Below are positions 16,681 to 25,841 of a DNA stretch of 64,000 nucleotides, in pieces. The notes under the pieces were generated by a model. The model had not been told where the DNA came from and ran no database searches. It worked only from the letters and a program-made list of their open reading frames with translations. Origin of the DNA: GCA-002733465 sp965230525 (GTDB lineage: Bacteria > Pseudomonadota > Gammaproteobacteria > Enterobacterales > Kangiellaceae); the NCBI GenBank assembly GCA_965230525.1, contig OZ246008.1:1364001-1428000 (forward strand). The letters are read 5' to 3'. Each line of letters opens with the position of its first letter. Position 1 is the stretch's first letter. The translations under genes were made by a program, and so were the position numbers.

Positions 16681-18814
16681 TACCGAGTACGGCGGTATCC
16701 ATCCCGTCAAAAACCGGCAGACCGTGTTTTTCAAATACGGTCTTGAATTCTTGATAGGGCACGCCAGCGTCTACAGCCACGCCAATCAGTCTGCCACTAT
16801 ACTTGGCCAATTTTTGTAAGTTGCTTGCAAAAATTTCCGTTTGGTGAAGTTGTTCGGTTTCTAGCTTTTCTGAAAGTGGAACCAATCCTAGCATGACTAT
16901 CCCAGCACCAAACTCAATCATTGATTTTACGCTGTCGTAGTACATAGATTCATTGGCCATCGGGGTAAGATCGAGAGGATTGGTAGGGGCTACTAAGCCC
17001 TGTAATTGGTGGCGCTTGATGACTCGCACAAGTTCTTGTCGATCATCATGGTTTAAATCGTAGAGACGGCCAGACTCATTATCCCCGAGCGTGTCAACGC
17101 TGCCCACTGTTTCATAACCAGCATTAGTGACTATCGCAAGCTTCCCCAAGGTGTGCAGATCTGGGTAGGCAGAAACCCACTTAAATACGGCATTAAATTG
17201 GTTAAATGATTCAGCAATAATTGCACCTGCTTTACTTAGAAGTCGCTTTTGAACATAGTAGTCACCAGTCATCGCGCCGGTATGACCCGCGGCAGCGGTT
17301 TGACCTAATACTGAGCGTCCCCCTTTATAGATAATTACATGTCGATTTTCTTGTCGTAGCAATTTGACTAATTCGGCCACGGCGCAAACATCATTGTCTA
17401 CAAATCCTTCAATATACAACCCGATAACTTTAATCGATTTATCGCGATAAATTAGTGCGACAAAATCCGAGAGTTTCATATCAAGTTGATTACCGATTGA
17501 AAAACCATATTTTAGACTTAAGTTTGAATGCCGAGAAAGGCGAGTAATTAAGAAGGCTCCGCTTTGGCTGATCAACGCGACTTGCGAATGACTATCAAAG
17601 TTAACATTTAGTTTATTCTGCGGAATGAATAGACTATTTAAATTAAGCGGCGATAGAAGCATGCCTAATCCGTTGGGGCCGACGATTGCCGGACACCATT
17701 TCTTTTCACTCCGATGTTTAATGATCAGGTGTTGTAGCTCAACGCCAAAACCAGATTGATCCGCTCCATCACCAATTCCGCCAGCAACAATATAAATAAC
17801 ATCAGCACCGCCGCCCTGGTTACACAATTGTTTAATGGTGGCCACGGTTATTTTTGCCGGCAATGCTAAAATCAAAATATCAACCTGTTCATCTTTAAGT
17901 TGAGCGACACTGTCAATACAACTCACCCCCATAAAAGTTTTTAATCCGGGTTTTATCACTTTTAAGTTTTGTTTAGTCAGATTGGAGTGAGCTAAATTCT
18001 CTAAGATCAAACTCCCCACATTTCCTGTTTTTTCCGAAACACCTGCAATCGCAATACGCTTCGGATTTAAAAAGCTGTTGTCGTTAACGGGAACAGCACC
18101 TGTCGGTGTTATCGCTTTTGAATATAAGCCCACGCCGTCCAGTGCAACGAATTCATGTTGTTGATCGATCACAAACGGGTTTACTTCGAGCAATCCAATG
18201 TCTTGTTCTTGCATCACTGTTTGCAATTGCCATAGCTGCTTTAAAAATTGGCTAATATTCTCCCTTGAAATGAGTGCCGATTGCTGCCGAACTTGCCCTA
18301 ACAGAATTCGACCCAGCCAATGAGTTTCTAATTCTTCTAATGCATCCTCCGGCGAGTAAACCGCTGTTGGCCAAACTAAAAGTGAGCGCTTTAATTCTCG
18401 AGACCATTCTTCAGTTAATAGGCCACCAAAGCCCATGCTGATGACAAACCCGGCATTATTGTCCTTTTGTAAACTCACAAAAATTTCGCTTGGTGCGTGT
18501 TTAGCTGAAACGAAGTCGACTCGCTCGGTAATTAAAGCACCGAGCCATTCATGTGATTGGCCAACCGATTGTGCCATTTGTTCTACTAAAGCTTGGGTTT
18601 CACTGGTTTGATACTCGCAAAACTTTAGTGCGCCTTGGTCAGATTTATGCCAAAGATCTAGCGCCATTCCTTTGATAACAATTGCGTCACCTGATTTAAA
18701 ATTAAGCGAAGCTGCTTCATTAGGGTTGGTAATAAATTGATGCTTCGGTGTTTTTATACCGACACTGCTCAATAATTGATAGATCTTATGTTCGGGTATA
18801 AAGCGTGAAGACAT
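16655..18814 (-). CDS. ADP-forming acyl-CoA synthetase (acetate--CoA ligase family), fused subunits
   Basis: A 719-residue NDP-forming acyl-CoA synthetase, which makes acyl-CoA and ADP from acid, CoA and ATP or runs in reverse to make ATP. The domain order is ATP-grasp first (about 1-225; VIKGMALDLWHKSD), then CoA-binding (about 245-340; IAGVSEKTGNVG), then the ligase-CoA domains (about 365-700). The phospho-histidine site is the His of AAAGHTGAMTGDYY (about 510). In many relatives the CoA-binding domain comes first and a GNAT domain follows; here the order is permuted and there is no GNAT. Substrate not predictable. Its 3' end overlaps the acyltransferase gene. Confidence 0.85.
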   Translation of the reverse strand: MSSRFIPEHKIYQLLSSVGIKTPKHQFITNPNEAASLNFKSGDAIVIKGMALDLWHKSDQGALKFCEYQTSETQALVEQMAQSVGQSHEWLGALITERVDFVSAKHAPSEIFVSLQKDNNAGFVISMGFGGLLTEEWSRELKRSLLVWPTAVYSPEDALEELETHWLGRILLGQVRQQSALISRENISQFLKQLWQLQTVMQEQDIGLLEVNPFVIDQQHEFVALDGVGLYSKAITPTGAVPVNDNSFLNPKRIAIAGVSEKTGNVGSLILENLAHSNLTKQNLKVIKPGLKTFMGVSCIDSVAQLKDEQVDILILALPAKITVATIKQLCNQGGGADVIYIVAGGIGDGADQSGFGVELQHLIIKHRSEKKWCPAIVGPNGLGMLLSPLNLNSLFIPQNKLNVNFDSHSQVALISQSGAFLITRLSRHSNLSLKYGFSIGNQLDMKLSDFVALIYRDKSIKVIGLYIEGFVDNDVCAVAELVKLLRQENRHVIIYKGGRSVLGQTAAAGHTGAMTGDYYVQKRLLSKAGAIIAESFNQFNAVFKWVSAYPDLHTLGKLAIVTNAGYETVGSVDTLGDNESGRLYDLNHDDRQELVRVIKRHQLQGLVAPTNPLDLTPMANESMYYDSVKSMIEFGAGIVMLGLVPLSEKLETEQLHQTEIFASNLQKLAKYSGRLIGVAVDAGVPYQEFKTVFEKHGLPVFDGMDTAVLGTNVLKRNF

Positions 18815-18928
18815 GTCTATAAAGCTCTAAAAATAGCTTGAATGAATAGTTATTTTAACCAGAGAATTATGCTCCAGCTTGATGCAGATCAGTGGATTAG
18901 AAAGTTATCAGTTTGTGACAAAGGTATC

Positions 18929-18982
18929 TGTTAATAGAATATCGAGTGTTAATAGAATATAGAGTATTAACAGAAGATCGAA
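18929..18982. repeat. Short 18-base tandem repeat, about three copies
   Basis: TGTTAATAGAATATCGAG (18929-18946) is followed at once by a copy with one change (18947-18964) and a third with about four changes (18965-18982). A partial fourth match lies at 18994. It lies in a gene-free stretch of about 300 bases upstream of the acyl-CoA synthetase gene and downstream of the secreted hydrolase gene, both on the minus strand. Confidence 0.75.
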
Positions 18983-19003
18983 GAATATCCGTATGTTGAT
19001 AGA

Positions 19004-19028
19004 ATCGTTTAAGGTTGTCCTAAACGAT
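19004..19028. other. Hairpin downstream of the secreted hydrolase gene
   Basis: ATCGTTTAAGG and CCTAAACGAT pair over ten bases with one bulge around a TTGT loop. There is no clear T-run on either side, so it may be a weak terminator of the minus-strand hydrolase gene ending at 19116, or a 3'-end stabiliser. Confidence 0.4.
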
Positions 19029-19115
19029 CTAAAAGTGGACGTCCCAATTGAATGTCAGGCAAACACTTAAGAAAGCATGACAGGGAATCATCCACTGCCA
19101 TGCCAGAAATTTGAG

Positions 19116-20762
19116 TTAGAAATTCCTAAACCACTCAATATTATCGATAATTATAGAGCCTTGGGTATTTTGGTCAAAGGCAAATACCACTTGTTCAACA
19201 TTGCTCAGGTCTATATCCTGATACCGACTCAACGGGATTACGACGCTACCCATAACACTCATTGTGGTTCCGTCGGGTTTAAAGTCATTATGCGCAACTT
19301 TAGCGTAGTCAGAGCTCCAAACCCATCGAGTGGTCGAGCCATCCGATAGACCAACAAAAATATCATGAGTCACGCCTGGCAAGTTAGCGATATTCGATTG
19401 ACTCAGATTGAGTTCTCCAACCCTAAAAGATAAATGAGACATATTGGAAGCATCGTTACTGTAAATGCTTGTTTCGATGGAAAACAACTGCCAATTAGGT
19501 TGTTGTTCCCAGGCGACCGCAAGCGCTACTGAGTCGTGCCGATTATTTCTGGGGTCGGTAACGTAATCAGGAATACTAAGATCTAACAAAATACTTCCGG
19601 ACAATGCACCGAGTTGATACCACTGATCTTCAAAATTTTCGATACTAATTTTATCTTTAGGGGAAAACTGCATTGAGATGTTTAAATCGGAGCCCGCTGG
19701 ATTACCTTGGGCGTCGGCCAGATTAGTATCGATTTGGGAAAATGCTTTAGGCGTTATCTTACCTTTTAATAGATTGTCATAATAACTTTCATCTTCCAGT
19801 GACTTCTTTAGGACGGCATGTGAATAAATTTTGTTTGTACAAAACTGATCAGCGATTGAAAGATAAGATTGATAGGGACTACAATCCAATCCACCAGCCC
19901 CACAGTGTTCCGATTGGGGCAAACCGAAAAATCCTGCATGGTCAGCACCGTATACCAACGCCATGGTCTTGTTCATTTTGTTCTTAGATGCATAGCAAAA
20001 CGCATCGTCGCAGGTCGTGGTGTACTCTGTGCCAAAGCGATCATAAATCCCAAATGCGTCCGTCAAATTATCTGAATCCCCTCCGACATCACCATCTTGC
20101 GAACCGTAGAGCAAAAATACATGGTCTATTGATTCATTATCGAGTATCGAATCAGCGTGATTAATATAAGGTGCTACCCCAATAAATGATTTAACATTGT
20201 AACCTTTGTTTGATGAGGCGTAGTCATTGATAAAGTCAACACCAGTCCAAGCTCCTGCGCTATGGCCAATAATACTTAGTGGGTGGCTGCCTGAGAGTTC
20301 ATAGTGTTCAAATAATGCTTCGATGGCATTGTGAGTGGCTAATAAGTGCGAGTTGTCTGACGCATTGGATTTATCGATAACTGCGATTCGGTAATCTAGT
20401 TCCGCCAAGTAGTTAGCATAGTCAACGTAATCGCCAATGGCATAACCGTTGCCGTTAATAAGGATCACGAGCGGCGTGTCGCCATCCGCTTTGCTTGGAG
20501 AGTAAACAGAAATCGCATAATAGGTATTTCCATCTTCGGCCGGTTGAAATTCGCCTTTGCTATATTCGAAATGCTCAACTTTAATTTTTTTCTTTTTGAT
20601 ACTGCCGGGTGTCACTGGATCAAAAAGACTTGGCTTACAACTTAGTTCAGGGTAGTTATTGATCGGCCAGTAAATATCTTGATCTGCGATGACGTTTTTT
20701 TGACTTAAAAAACTGCTCGCCAGAAAAATGTTGATTAGTATTGTTTTGCCTAATTTATTCAT
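19116..20762 (-). CDS. Secreted alpha/beta hydrolase with C-terminal beta-rich domain
   Basis: A 548-residue exported protein with a signal peptide (MNKLGKTILINIFLASSFLSQ). The catalytic part (about 55-300) is an alpha/beta hydrolase of the chlorophyllase/PET-hydrolase-like group: the nucleophile elbow is IIGHSAGAW (Ser about 166), the oxyanion strand is LVILINGNGY, and the candidate acid and base are in LLYGSQDGDVGGD and YGADHAGFFG. Several cysteines (TTCDDAFC, CGAGGLDC) fit disulfides outside the cytoplasm. The last ~200 residues are beta-rich and end in QGSIIIDNIEWFRNF, like the carbohydrate-binding-type jelly rolls that follow many secreted hydrolases. AAGGAG lies nine bases before the ATG. 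Substrate unknown. Confidence 0.82.
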   Translation of the reverse strand: MNKLGKTILINIFLASSFLSQKNVIADQDIYWPINNYPELSCKPSLFDPVTPGSIKKKKIKVEHFEYSKGEFQPAEDGNTYYAISVYSPSKADGDTPLVILINGNGYAIGDYVDYANYLAELDYRIAVIDKSNASDNSHLLATHNAIEALFEHYELSGSHPLSIIGHSAGAWTGVDFINDYASSNKGYNVKSFIGVAPYINHADSILDNESIDHVFLLYGSQDGDVGGDSDNLTDAFGIYDRFGTEYTTTCDDAFCYASKNKMNKTMALVYGADHAGFFGLPQSEHCGAGGLDCSPYQSYLSIADQFCTNKIYSHAVLKKSLEDESYYDNLLKGKITPKAFSQIDTNLADAQGNPAGSDLNISMQFSPKDKISIENFEDQWYQLGALSGSILLDLSIPDYVTDPRNNRHDSVALAVAWEQQPNWQLFSIETSIYSNDASNMSHLSFRVGELNLSQSNIANLPGVTHDIFVGLSDGSTTRWVWSSDYAKVAHNDFKPDGTTMSVMGSVVIPLSRYQDIDLSNVEQVVFAFDQNTQGSIIIDNIEWFRNF

Positions 20763-21075
20763 TGGTTCAAGCTCCTTGTTTGAGAGTGTCCTAGATTAGA
20801 ATAAATAAGCGACTTAAATCGTGAACCAAATGGGATGAATTTTTGATGGAGTTTGGACACTTTTTACAACATAAAATATCCAATTTGTCTGCAGTACCTG
20901 AAATTATTGATATCGGGGTGAACAGTCTCAGTTTGGTCACAAGTTCACCTTAATTGACTTGAAAGTGCCGACTTGTGTCTATTCATTTCCTAACTAATGA
21001 ATCGATAACCTTGCGGCATTGATAAATTAATAAGGGAACAACTTGTTGGAAGGGGGTATCGACAAGTATTCGATT
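20763..21075. other. Intergenic region upstream of the secreted hydrolase
   Basis: About 310 bases between two minus-strand genes. I saw no open frame with a ribosome site, no strong hairpin and no repeat. It must hold the promoter of the hydrolase gene, but no clear -35/-10 pair on the minus strand stood out. Confidence 0.4.
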
Positions 21076-21813
21076 TTAATTGGCTAGTGAAAATTCGATT
21101 GCCGCTCTTGCAAGCAAACGATTTGAATCCAAAGTCGGCAAACTGGAATTGTGATCGTCAATAATGAGTGGAATTTCCGTACAACCTAAAACCACTGCAT
21201 CGCAACCTTGAGATTTAAATTGAGCAATAACCGCTTGAAAAAAGCTCACTGAAGTGGGCAAGAATTTGCCATAGACTAACTCCTGCATAATGATACGACC
21301 CAACTCTTTTCTCGCCGAGTCCGAAGGTCGTTGCCATGTTAATCCGACTGCCTCGATCTTACGAGGATAAACATCACTTTCCGTGAGCCATTGCGTTCCA
21401 AGAATTCCCAAGTTTTTATATCCACAAGACTTTGCCCGTGCCACCACCACTTCAGCGATGTGTAACCAGGGCAGCGGTGATTTTTCTTGCACATAGTCAA
21501 ATGCTTGGTGGATAGTGTTGTCAGGACATATCAGAAAGTCGGCGCCGATTGCCGCTAACTTATCGGCCGAAGACAACATAATGTCACCAACACCTTGATG
21601 ATTGTTGTCATCTAACTGCAAAACATACTCATGCATCGAATGAGTATGCACTGAAACTTCTGGGTGCGCATGTAACCCCATCGCTTGGCTTGCTTCTGTA
21701 CAAATCGTTTTGTAGCACAAAGCAGCTCCTTCCGCAGAGCAGCCAACAATACCAACATGTTTTGCATGACCAATGTGTTTTGCATGAGTGCTAGTTCGTT
21801 TTTTAGAAGCCAT
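21076..21813 (-). CDS. Aspartate/glutamate racemase family protein
   Basis: A 245-residue cofactor-independent amino-acid racemase of the Asp/Glu (RacX/YgeA) family. The two catalytic cysteines are present: C96 in LICPDNTIH and C211 in VVLGCTEIPLII. The N-terminal beta strand HVGIVGCSAEGAALCYKTI is typical. Relatives make D-amino acids such as D-Asp or act on several amino acids for wall remodelling. Odd feature: residues 10-21 are a direct duplication of HAKH(I/V)G coded by an 18-base tandem repeat just before the fold begins. Only one Met is available as a start. Confidence 0.88.
   Translation of the reverse strand: MASKKRTSTHAKHIGHAKHVGIVGCSAEGAALCYKTICTEASQAMGLHAHPEVSVHTHSMHEYVLQLDDNNHQGVGDIMLSSADKLAAIGADFLICPDNTIHQAFDYVQEKSPLPWLHIAEVVVARAKSCGYKNLGILGTQWLTESDVYPRKIEAVGLTWQRPSDSARKELGRIIMQELVYGKFLPTSVSFFQAVIAQFKSQGCDAVVLGCTEIPLIIDDHNSSLPTLDSNRLLARAAIEFSLAN
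21751..21786 (-). repeat. In-frame 18-base tandem duplication in the racemase gene
   Basis: Read on the minus strand, CATGCAAAACACATTGGT is followed directly by the same unit with two changes, giving HAKHIG-HAKHVG. The second copy forms the first residues of the conserved fold, so the first copy is an insertion in a free N-terminal tail. Confidence 0.8.
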
Positions 21814-22042
21814 CAGTATTTATTCCGAGTTAAAGCGTTATTCATCACGTTATCAAACTAGCTCAACTAATATCAAGCTTAAATTGCCCGCAGCCGATTA
21901 GTCACTCGATGCGCTAACCCACTAAATCAAAGTCATTTGAATAGTCACTAAAAAACCATTAAAAAGTCGAATTACAAAAGGTATAACTTGTGAGTACTCA
22001 AAGGGCTTGTTACATTGATAACCTGCCTCCACATTAGCCATT

Positions 22043-23911
22043 ATGGAAAACAAAATTATGCTCGAAATGGCCGTGATTTACTTAGCCGCTGCGGTTATAG
22101 CCGTTCCGATTGCCAAACGAATTGGGTTGGGGTCGGTATTAGGTTATCTGCTAGCGGGCATTCTTATCGGTCCCTATCTGTTGGGATTGGTTGGCGACCA
22201 GACTGATGTTATGCACTTTGCAGAGTTTGGTGTTGTGATGATGTTATTCCTAGTAGGACTAGAGTTACAACCTTCACGGCTTTGGAAATTAAGGACCGCT
22301 ATAATTGGACTAGGAGGCTTACAAGTCTTAATCACCAGTGTTGCGTTGTTTGCAATTATTTGGCTAATTAGTGAAATGGCGTGGCAAGCAGCCTTGGCCA
22401 TAGGTTTAATGCTAGCGCTCTCTTCGACTGCAATTGTTTTACAAACACTTAATGAAAAAGGGTGGACAAAACTGAGTGGCGGACAAAATGCGTTTGCAGT
22501 CTTACTGTTTCAAGATATTGCCGTTATTCCAATGCTTGCAGCTTTGCCTCTGCTCGCGTTTGTCGAACCTAGTTCAGAATTAAACAGCAGCCACAGCTTT
22601 ATTGAGAGCTATCCAACTTACCTCAAGGTGTTAATTTCTTTCGGAGTTATTATTGGCATCATTGCCATGGGAAAGTACTTAGCTGGGCCTTTATTTAGAT
22701 ACATTGCCGAAACTCGACTAAGAGAGCTATTCACAATATTTGCACTTTTTCTCGTCATCGTCATTTCTGTAATTATGCAAAAAGTTGGTCTGTCACCAGC
22801 ACTCGGTACTTTTCTAGCGGGAGTAGTGTTAGCCGAAAGTGAGTTTCGACATGAATTAGAAGCGGATATTGAGCCGTTTAAGGGATTATTACTAGGGCTA
22901 TTTTTTATTACTGTGGGCGCCTCGATAGATTTTGACTTGTTGGCAGAAACATTTATTTTAGTGATTGGTTTAGTTGTTGCTTTGGTTTTAGTTAAAGGGG
23001 TTGTACTGTTTCTATTAGCTGGCGTTTTCGCTATGAGTAGCAAGCAAAAATGGCTATTTACCTTGGCCTTGGCGCAGGGCGGAGAGTTTGCATTTGTTTT
23101 GCTCTCATTAACAACATCGCTAGAAATTCTCAATCAACAACAAACCAAGATAACGACGCTAGTGGTTGCCATTTCAATGTTGATCGCTCCGGTTTTGATG
23201 ATCGCCTATGATAAATTGGTGAATCGAAAACAAGATTCCAAAAAAGACTACCAAGAGCCGGAAGAAATAGAAGCAACTAAGAATGTTATCATTGCTGGGT
23301 ACGGCCGCTTTGGTCAAATTATCGGTCGTTTACTGGCTGCTCAGGGCTATCATTTATCGATTCTAGATCACAGTCCAAGTCAAATAGAGCTATTACGACG
23401 ATTCGGCAACAAAGTTTTTTACGGCGATGCTGCTCGGTATGAGCTATTAGAAGCTGCCGGCGCTGCAGATGCACAGCTACTCGTAATAGCCATTGATGAT
23501 GCTGACAAAGTGATTGAAATGGTTCATTTAGCCAAAAAACATTTCCCTAACTTAAAGATTGTGGCGCGAGCTATTGATCGGCGCCATGCTTATCAATTAA
23601 TGAACTTGGGAGTAGATTGTTTTAAAAGAGAAACCTTTGATTCGGCGCTTAGGCTTGGTGTTGAGGCGTTAAAGCTATTGGGAAATAGCGAGCAAGACTC
23701 GGAACAGGCTGGTGAGTTATTTGCAAAACACGACGATGACACCCTTGAAGTGTTGGCCGATGTTTGGGGTGATGATCAAAGTTATGGGGTTGCTGTTAAG
23801 CAACGACTTGAAGATCTCAAGCAAGTTCTCAATCAAGACAAAGCCGATCATGGGCAATTAAATACCTGTGGAAAAGAATCTGAACAAGCGAACGGAGTAA
23901 AGCCAAATTGA
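22043..23911 (+). CDS. KefB/KefC-type monovalent cation:proton antiporter (CPA2)
   Basis: A 622-residue inner-membrane exchanger, usually K+/H+. The first ~385 residues carry about 12 helices with CPA2 motifs (GLGSVLGYLLAGILIGPYLLG, FLVGLELQPS, LALSSTAIVLQTL, FLAGVVLAESEFRHELEADIEPFKGLLLGLFFITVG). A cytoplasmic RCK/TrkA-N domain follows (about 412-530; NVIIAGYGRFGQIIGRLLAAQG), which binds nucleotide or glutathione adducts in Kef proteins. The acidic C-terminal tail (EQDSEQAGELFAKHDDD) is long. The KefF/KefG flavodoxin partner is not adjacent. No good ribosome site precedes the ATG at 22043; the Met five codons later is an alternative start. Confidence 0.92.
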   Translation: MENKIMLEMAVIYLAAAVIAVPIAKRIGLGSVLGYLLAGILIGPYLLGLVGDQTDVMHFAEFGVVMMLFLVGLELQPSRLWKLRTAIIGLGGLQVLITSVALFAIIWLISEMAWQAALAIGLMLALSSTAIVLQTLNEKGWTKLSGGQNAFAVLLFQDIAVIPMLAALPLLAFVEPSSELNSSHSFIESYPTYLKVLISFGVIIGIIAMGKYLAGPLFRYIAETRLRELFTIFALFLVIVISVIMQKVGLSPALGTFLAGVVLAESEFRHELEADIEPFKGLLLGLFFITVGASIDFDLLAETFILVIGLVVALVLVKGVVLFLLAGVFAMSSKQKWLFTLALAQGGEFAFVLLSLTTSLEILNQQQTKITTLVVAISMLIAPVLMIAYDKLVNRKQDSKKDYQEPEEIEATKNVIIAGYGRFGQIIGRLLAAQGYHLSILDHSPSQIELLRRFGNKVFYGDAARYELLEAAGAADAQLLVIAIDDADKVIEMVHLAKKHFPNLKIVARAIDRRHAYQLMNLGVDCFKRETFDSALRLGVEALKLLGNSEQDSEQAGELFAKHDDDTLEVLADVWGDDQSYGVAVKQRLEDLKQVLNQDKADHGQLNTCGKESEQANGVKPN

Positions 23912-23945
23912 ATTTGGAATTTTCGAAGCCTTATTTCGTCTTGGC

Positions 23946-23975
23946 AAGGTGGCTTTCGCTTGGTTAGCCTTTTTA
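23946..23975 (+). terminator. Possible weak terminator after the kef gene
   Basis: GGCT (23951-23954) pairs with AGCC (23966-23969), extended by weaker outer pairs, and is followed by TTTTT. Only four strong pairs, so low confidence. Confidence 0.3.
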
Positions 23976-24049
23976 ATTTGTCAGCTCGTCAAAATTAATT
24001 GATAATTGCTTTTTCAAGTTTACTCATTCGATACTGTTAAGGGAGTTTT

Positions 24050-24823
24050 ATGGAATATCTAATGTCATTGGTCTATGACCCAAATGCTTGGGCTGCGTTG
24101 ATTGCATTGACGACAATGGAAATTGTACTGGGAATCGATAATCTAATATTTATTTCTATATTATCCAATAAACTGCCGGAAGAATTGCGGCCTAAGGCGC
24201 GACGAATTGGTATCTCTGCCGCGTTAGTCCTTCGACTTGCCCTTTTGGGAGGTGTTGCCTTCATCGTCAAACTGACGGATCCGGTGGTCACCTTGTTTGA
24301 ACATTCATTTTCTTGGCGCGATATTATTCTAATCGCCGGTGGCTTTTTCTTGGTTTGGAAGTCTACATCGGAGATCCACCAATCAGTCGACCCCGATCCG
24401 GGACCTGACGCACTCAATCCGAATGTGGCAGTAGCAAGTATTACTGCAGTGGTGATGCAAATTTTGTTATTGGACGCGGTATTTTCGGTGGATAGTATAA
24501 TCACTGCGGTTGGTATGACAGAACATATTCCGATCATGGTCATCGCGGTGATTTGCACAGTGCTGGCCATGTTGTTGGCCGCTGAGCCACTGTCTAAATT
24601 TATTCATGCGAACCCCACTATTGTGATGTTAGCGTTAGGCTTTTTATTATTAATAGGTACTACCTTAATCGCGGAAGGATTTGGCGCACACATTCCTAAA
24701 GGCTACATCTATTCAGCAATGGCATTCTCGGTATTAATTGAGGGATTAAATATTTTATCTAGACGAGCTCGTCGCAAGAAAGCTGAACGAAAATTAGCAC
24801 AACAAAAAGCGGCATCAGAGTGA
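24050..24823 (+). CDS. TerC-family integral membrane protein
   Basis: A 257-residue membrane protein with about seven helices. The two acidic signature motifs of the TerC superfamily are present: EIVLGIDNLIFISIL (about 25-39) and LDAVFSVDSIITAVG (about 145-160). TerC proteins export metal ions such as Mn2+, or help metal loading of exported proteins. The C-terminus is a strongly basic tail (SRRARRKKAERKLAQQK). It does not have the CBS/CorC domains of the larger YoaE-type relatives. The leader before the ATG does not show the yybP-ykoY Mn riboswitch core that I could recognise. GGGAG precedes the ATG. Confidence 0.9.
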   Translation: MEYLMSLVYDPNAWAALIALTTMEIVLGIDNLIFISILSNKLPEELRPKARRIGISAALVLRLALLGGVAFIVKLTDPVVTLFEHSFSWRDIILIAGGFFLVWKSTSEIHQSVDPDPGPDALNPNVAVASITAVVMQILLLDAVFSVDSIITAVGMTEHIPIMVIAVICTVLAMLLAAEPLSKFIHANPTIVMLALGFLLLIGTTLIAEGFGAHIPKGYIYSAMAFSVLIEGLNILSRRARRKKAERKLAQQKAASE

Positions 24824-24851
24824 TCGTAATCTGCGCTTGGCGCTAGTACAG

Positions 24852-24893
24852 AAAAGCCAAACTGATTTTGTTGCAATTGGTCAGTTTGGTTTT
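24852..24893. terminator. Terminator between terC and the GAF-GGDEF gene
   Basis: A stem of about 12 pairs with one wobble (CCAAACTGA / TCAGTTTGG core, extended by A-T pairs) and a 15-base loop ends in TTTT on the plus strand and in AAAA-complement T's on the minus strand. It lies between convergent genes and can stop both. Confidence 0.75.
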
Positions 24894-24899
24894 CCTAAG

Positions 24900-25841
24900 T
24901 TATTTTTTAATTTCTTCGGCACACTGCTCCAGCATACTTTGTATGTGAGGGTGAGTCAGCGGATCATAACTCGTAAAACTCACTGAGTAGTTCAAATCGA
25001 AATCGATACCTAAATCGGGAAAATTTTGCTCAACGCTTTGTTCTAGTCGCTGTAAATAATAGCGAGATTTGTCGATGTCAGCATTGTACAGTAACACCGC
25101 AAACTCATCGCCACCGGCTCGGCAAAATAAGTCGGAACTTCTGAAACTTGCTTTGAGTTGCTCGGCAAAAAACTTAAGAACTTGGTCGCCTTGGTTATAG
25201 TTATTATTTTGATTGATTGGAGAAAAATTATCCAAATCAAAATAAGCCAAAGTGAGATGCGCTTTTTGACGTTCAGCCATCGCTAAACAATGGGTAGCAA
25301 GTTGGGAAAAGCCCCTGTTGGAAGAAAGTCCCGTCAGTTCATCAATAGTTGCCATTTGCAAAGCGGCGAGCTCTTCTTCCACCGTATTGGCAAGGTCATC
25401 AAGTACGGTAAAGTCTTTTTCTGTTAGTTTTTTGGGGGAGGGGTCGATAATACACAAGGTTCCCAAGTTATGACCATTCGGTGCCTTCAATGGGCGGCCA
25501 GCGTAAAATCTTATGTGTGGCGGGCCCGTCACCAGCGGGTTGTCATGAAATCGAGGGTCTTGAGCTGCGTCTTCGATGTAAAAGATTTTATTATCTAAAA
25601 TAGCATGTCCGCAAAAGGAGATGTCCCTTGCCGTTTCTCGAGCGTCAAGTCCTACACAAGACTTAAACCATTGCCGATTAGCGTCCACCAAGCTGACCAA
25701 GGCAATAGCGACGTCAAAATACCTTGCCGCTATTCGAGTGATGCGATCAAACTGCTCTTGAGCTGTCGAGTCAAGAACATTCATCGACCTGAGGGATTTT
25801 AATCGGCTTTCTTCATTGTCAGGAAACGGGGGTGCAAGCAT
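24900..25841 (-). CDS. GAF-GGDEF diguanylate cyclase
   Basis: A soluble 313-residue cyclic-di-GMP synthase. The GAF sensor (about 20-160) has the common signature of this group: LVDANRQWFKSCVGLDARETARDISFCGHAI, FYAGRPL, and GTLCIIDPSPKKLT. The GGDEF domain (about 165-310) has the active site CRAGGDEFAVLLY and an RxxD inhibitory site (RSSD) five residues before it. It does not carry an EAL domain. It is divergent from the chemoreceptor gene at 26088. The GAF ligand is unknown; related proteins sense redox or light-like cues, but no heme or bilin cysteine is obvious. Confidence 0.92.
   Translation of the reverse strand: MLAPPFPDNEESRLKSLRSMNVLDSTAQEQFDRITRIAARYFDVAIALVSLVDANRQWFKSCVGLDARETARDISFCGHAILDNKIFYIEDAAQDPRFHDNPLVTGPPHIRFYAGRPLKAPNGHNLGTLCIIDPSPKKLTEKDFTVLDDLANTVEEELAALQMATIDELTGLSSNRGFSQLATHCLAMAERQKAHLTLAYFDLDNFSPINQNNNYNQGDQVLKFFAEQLKASFRSSDLFCRAGGDEFAVLLYNADIDKSRYYLQRLEQSVEQNFPDLGIDFDLNYSVSFTSYDPLTHPHIQSMLEQCAEEIKK

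Noticed and set aside
23912..24049. Manganese (yybP-ykoY) riboswitch before terC
   Set aside because: TerC genes often carry one, so I looked for its conserved core. The 138-base leader is too short and lacks the paired core motifs; only a weak hairpin was found.
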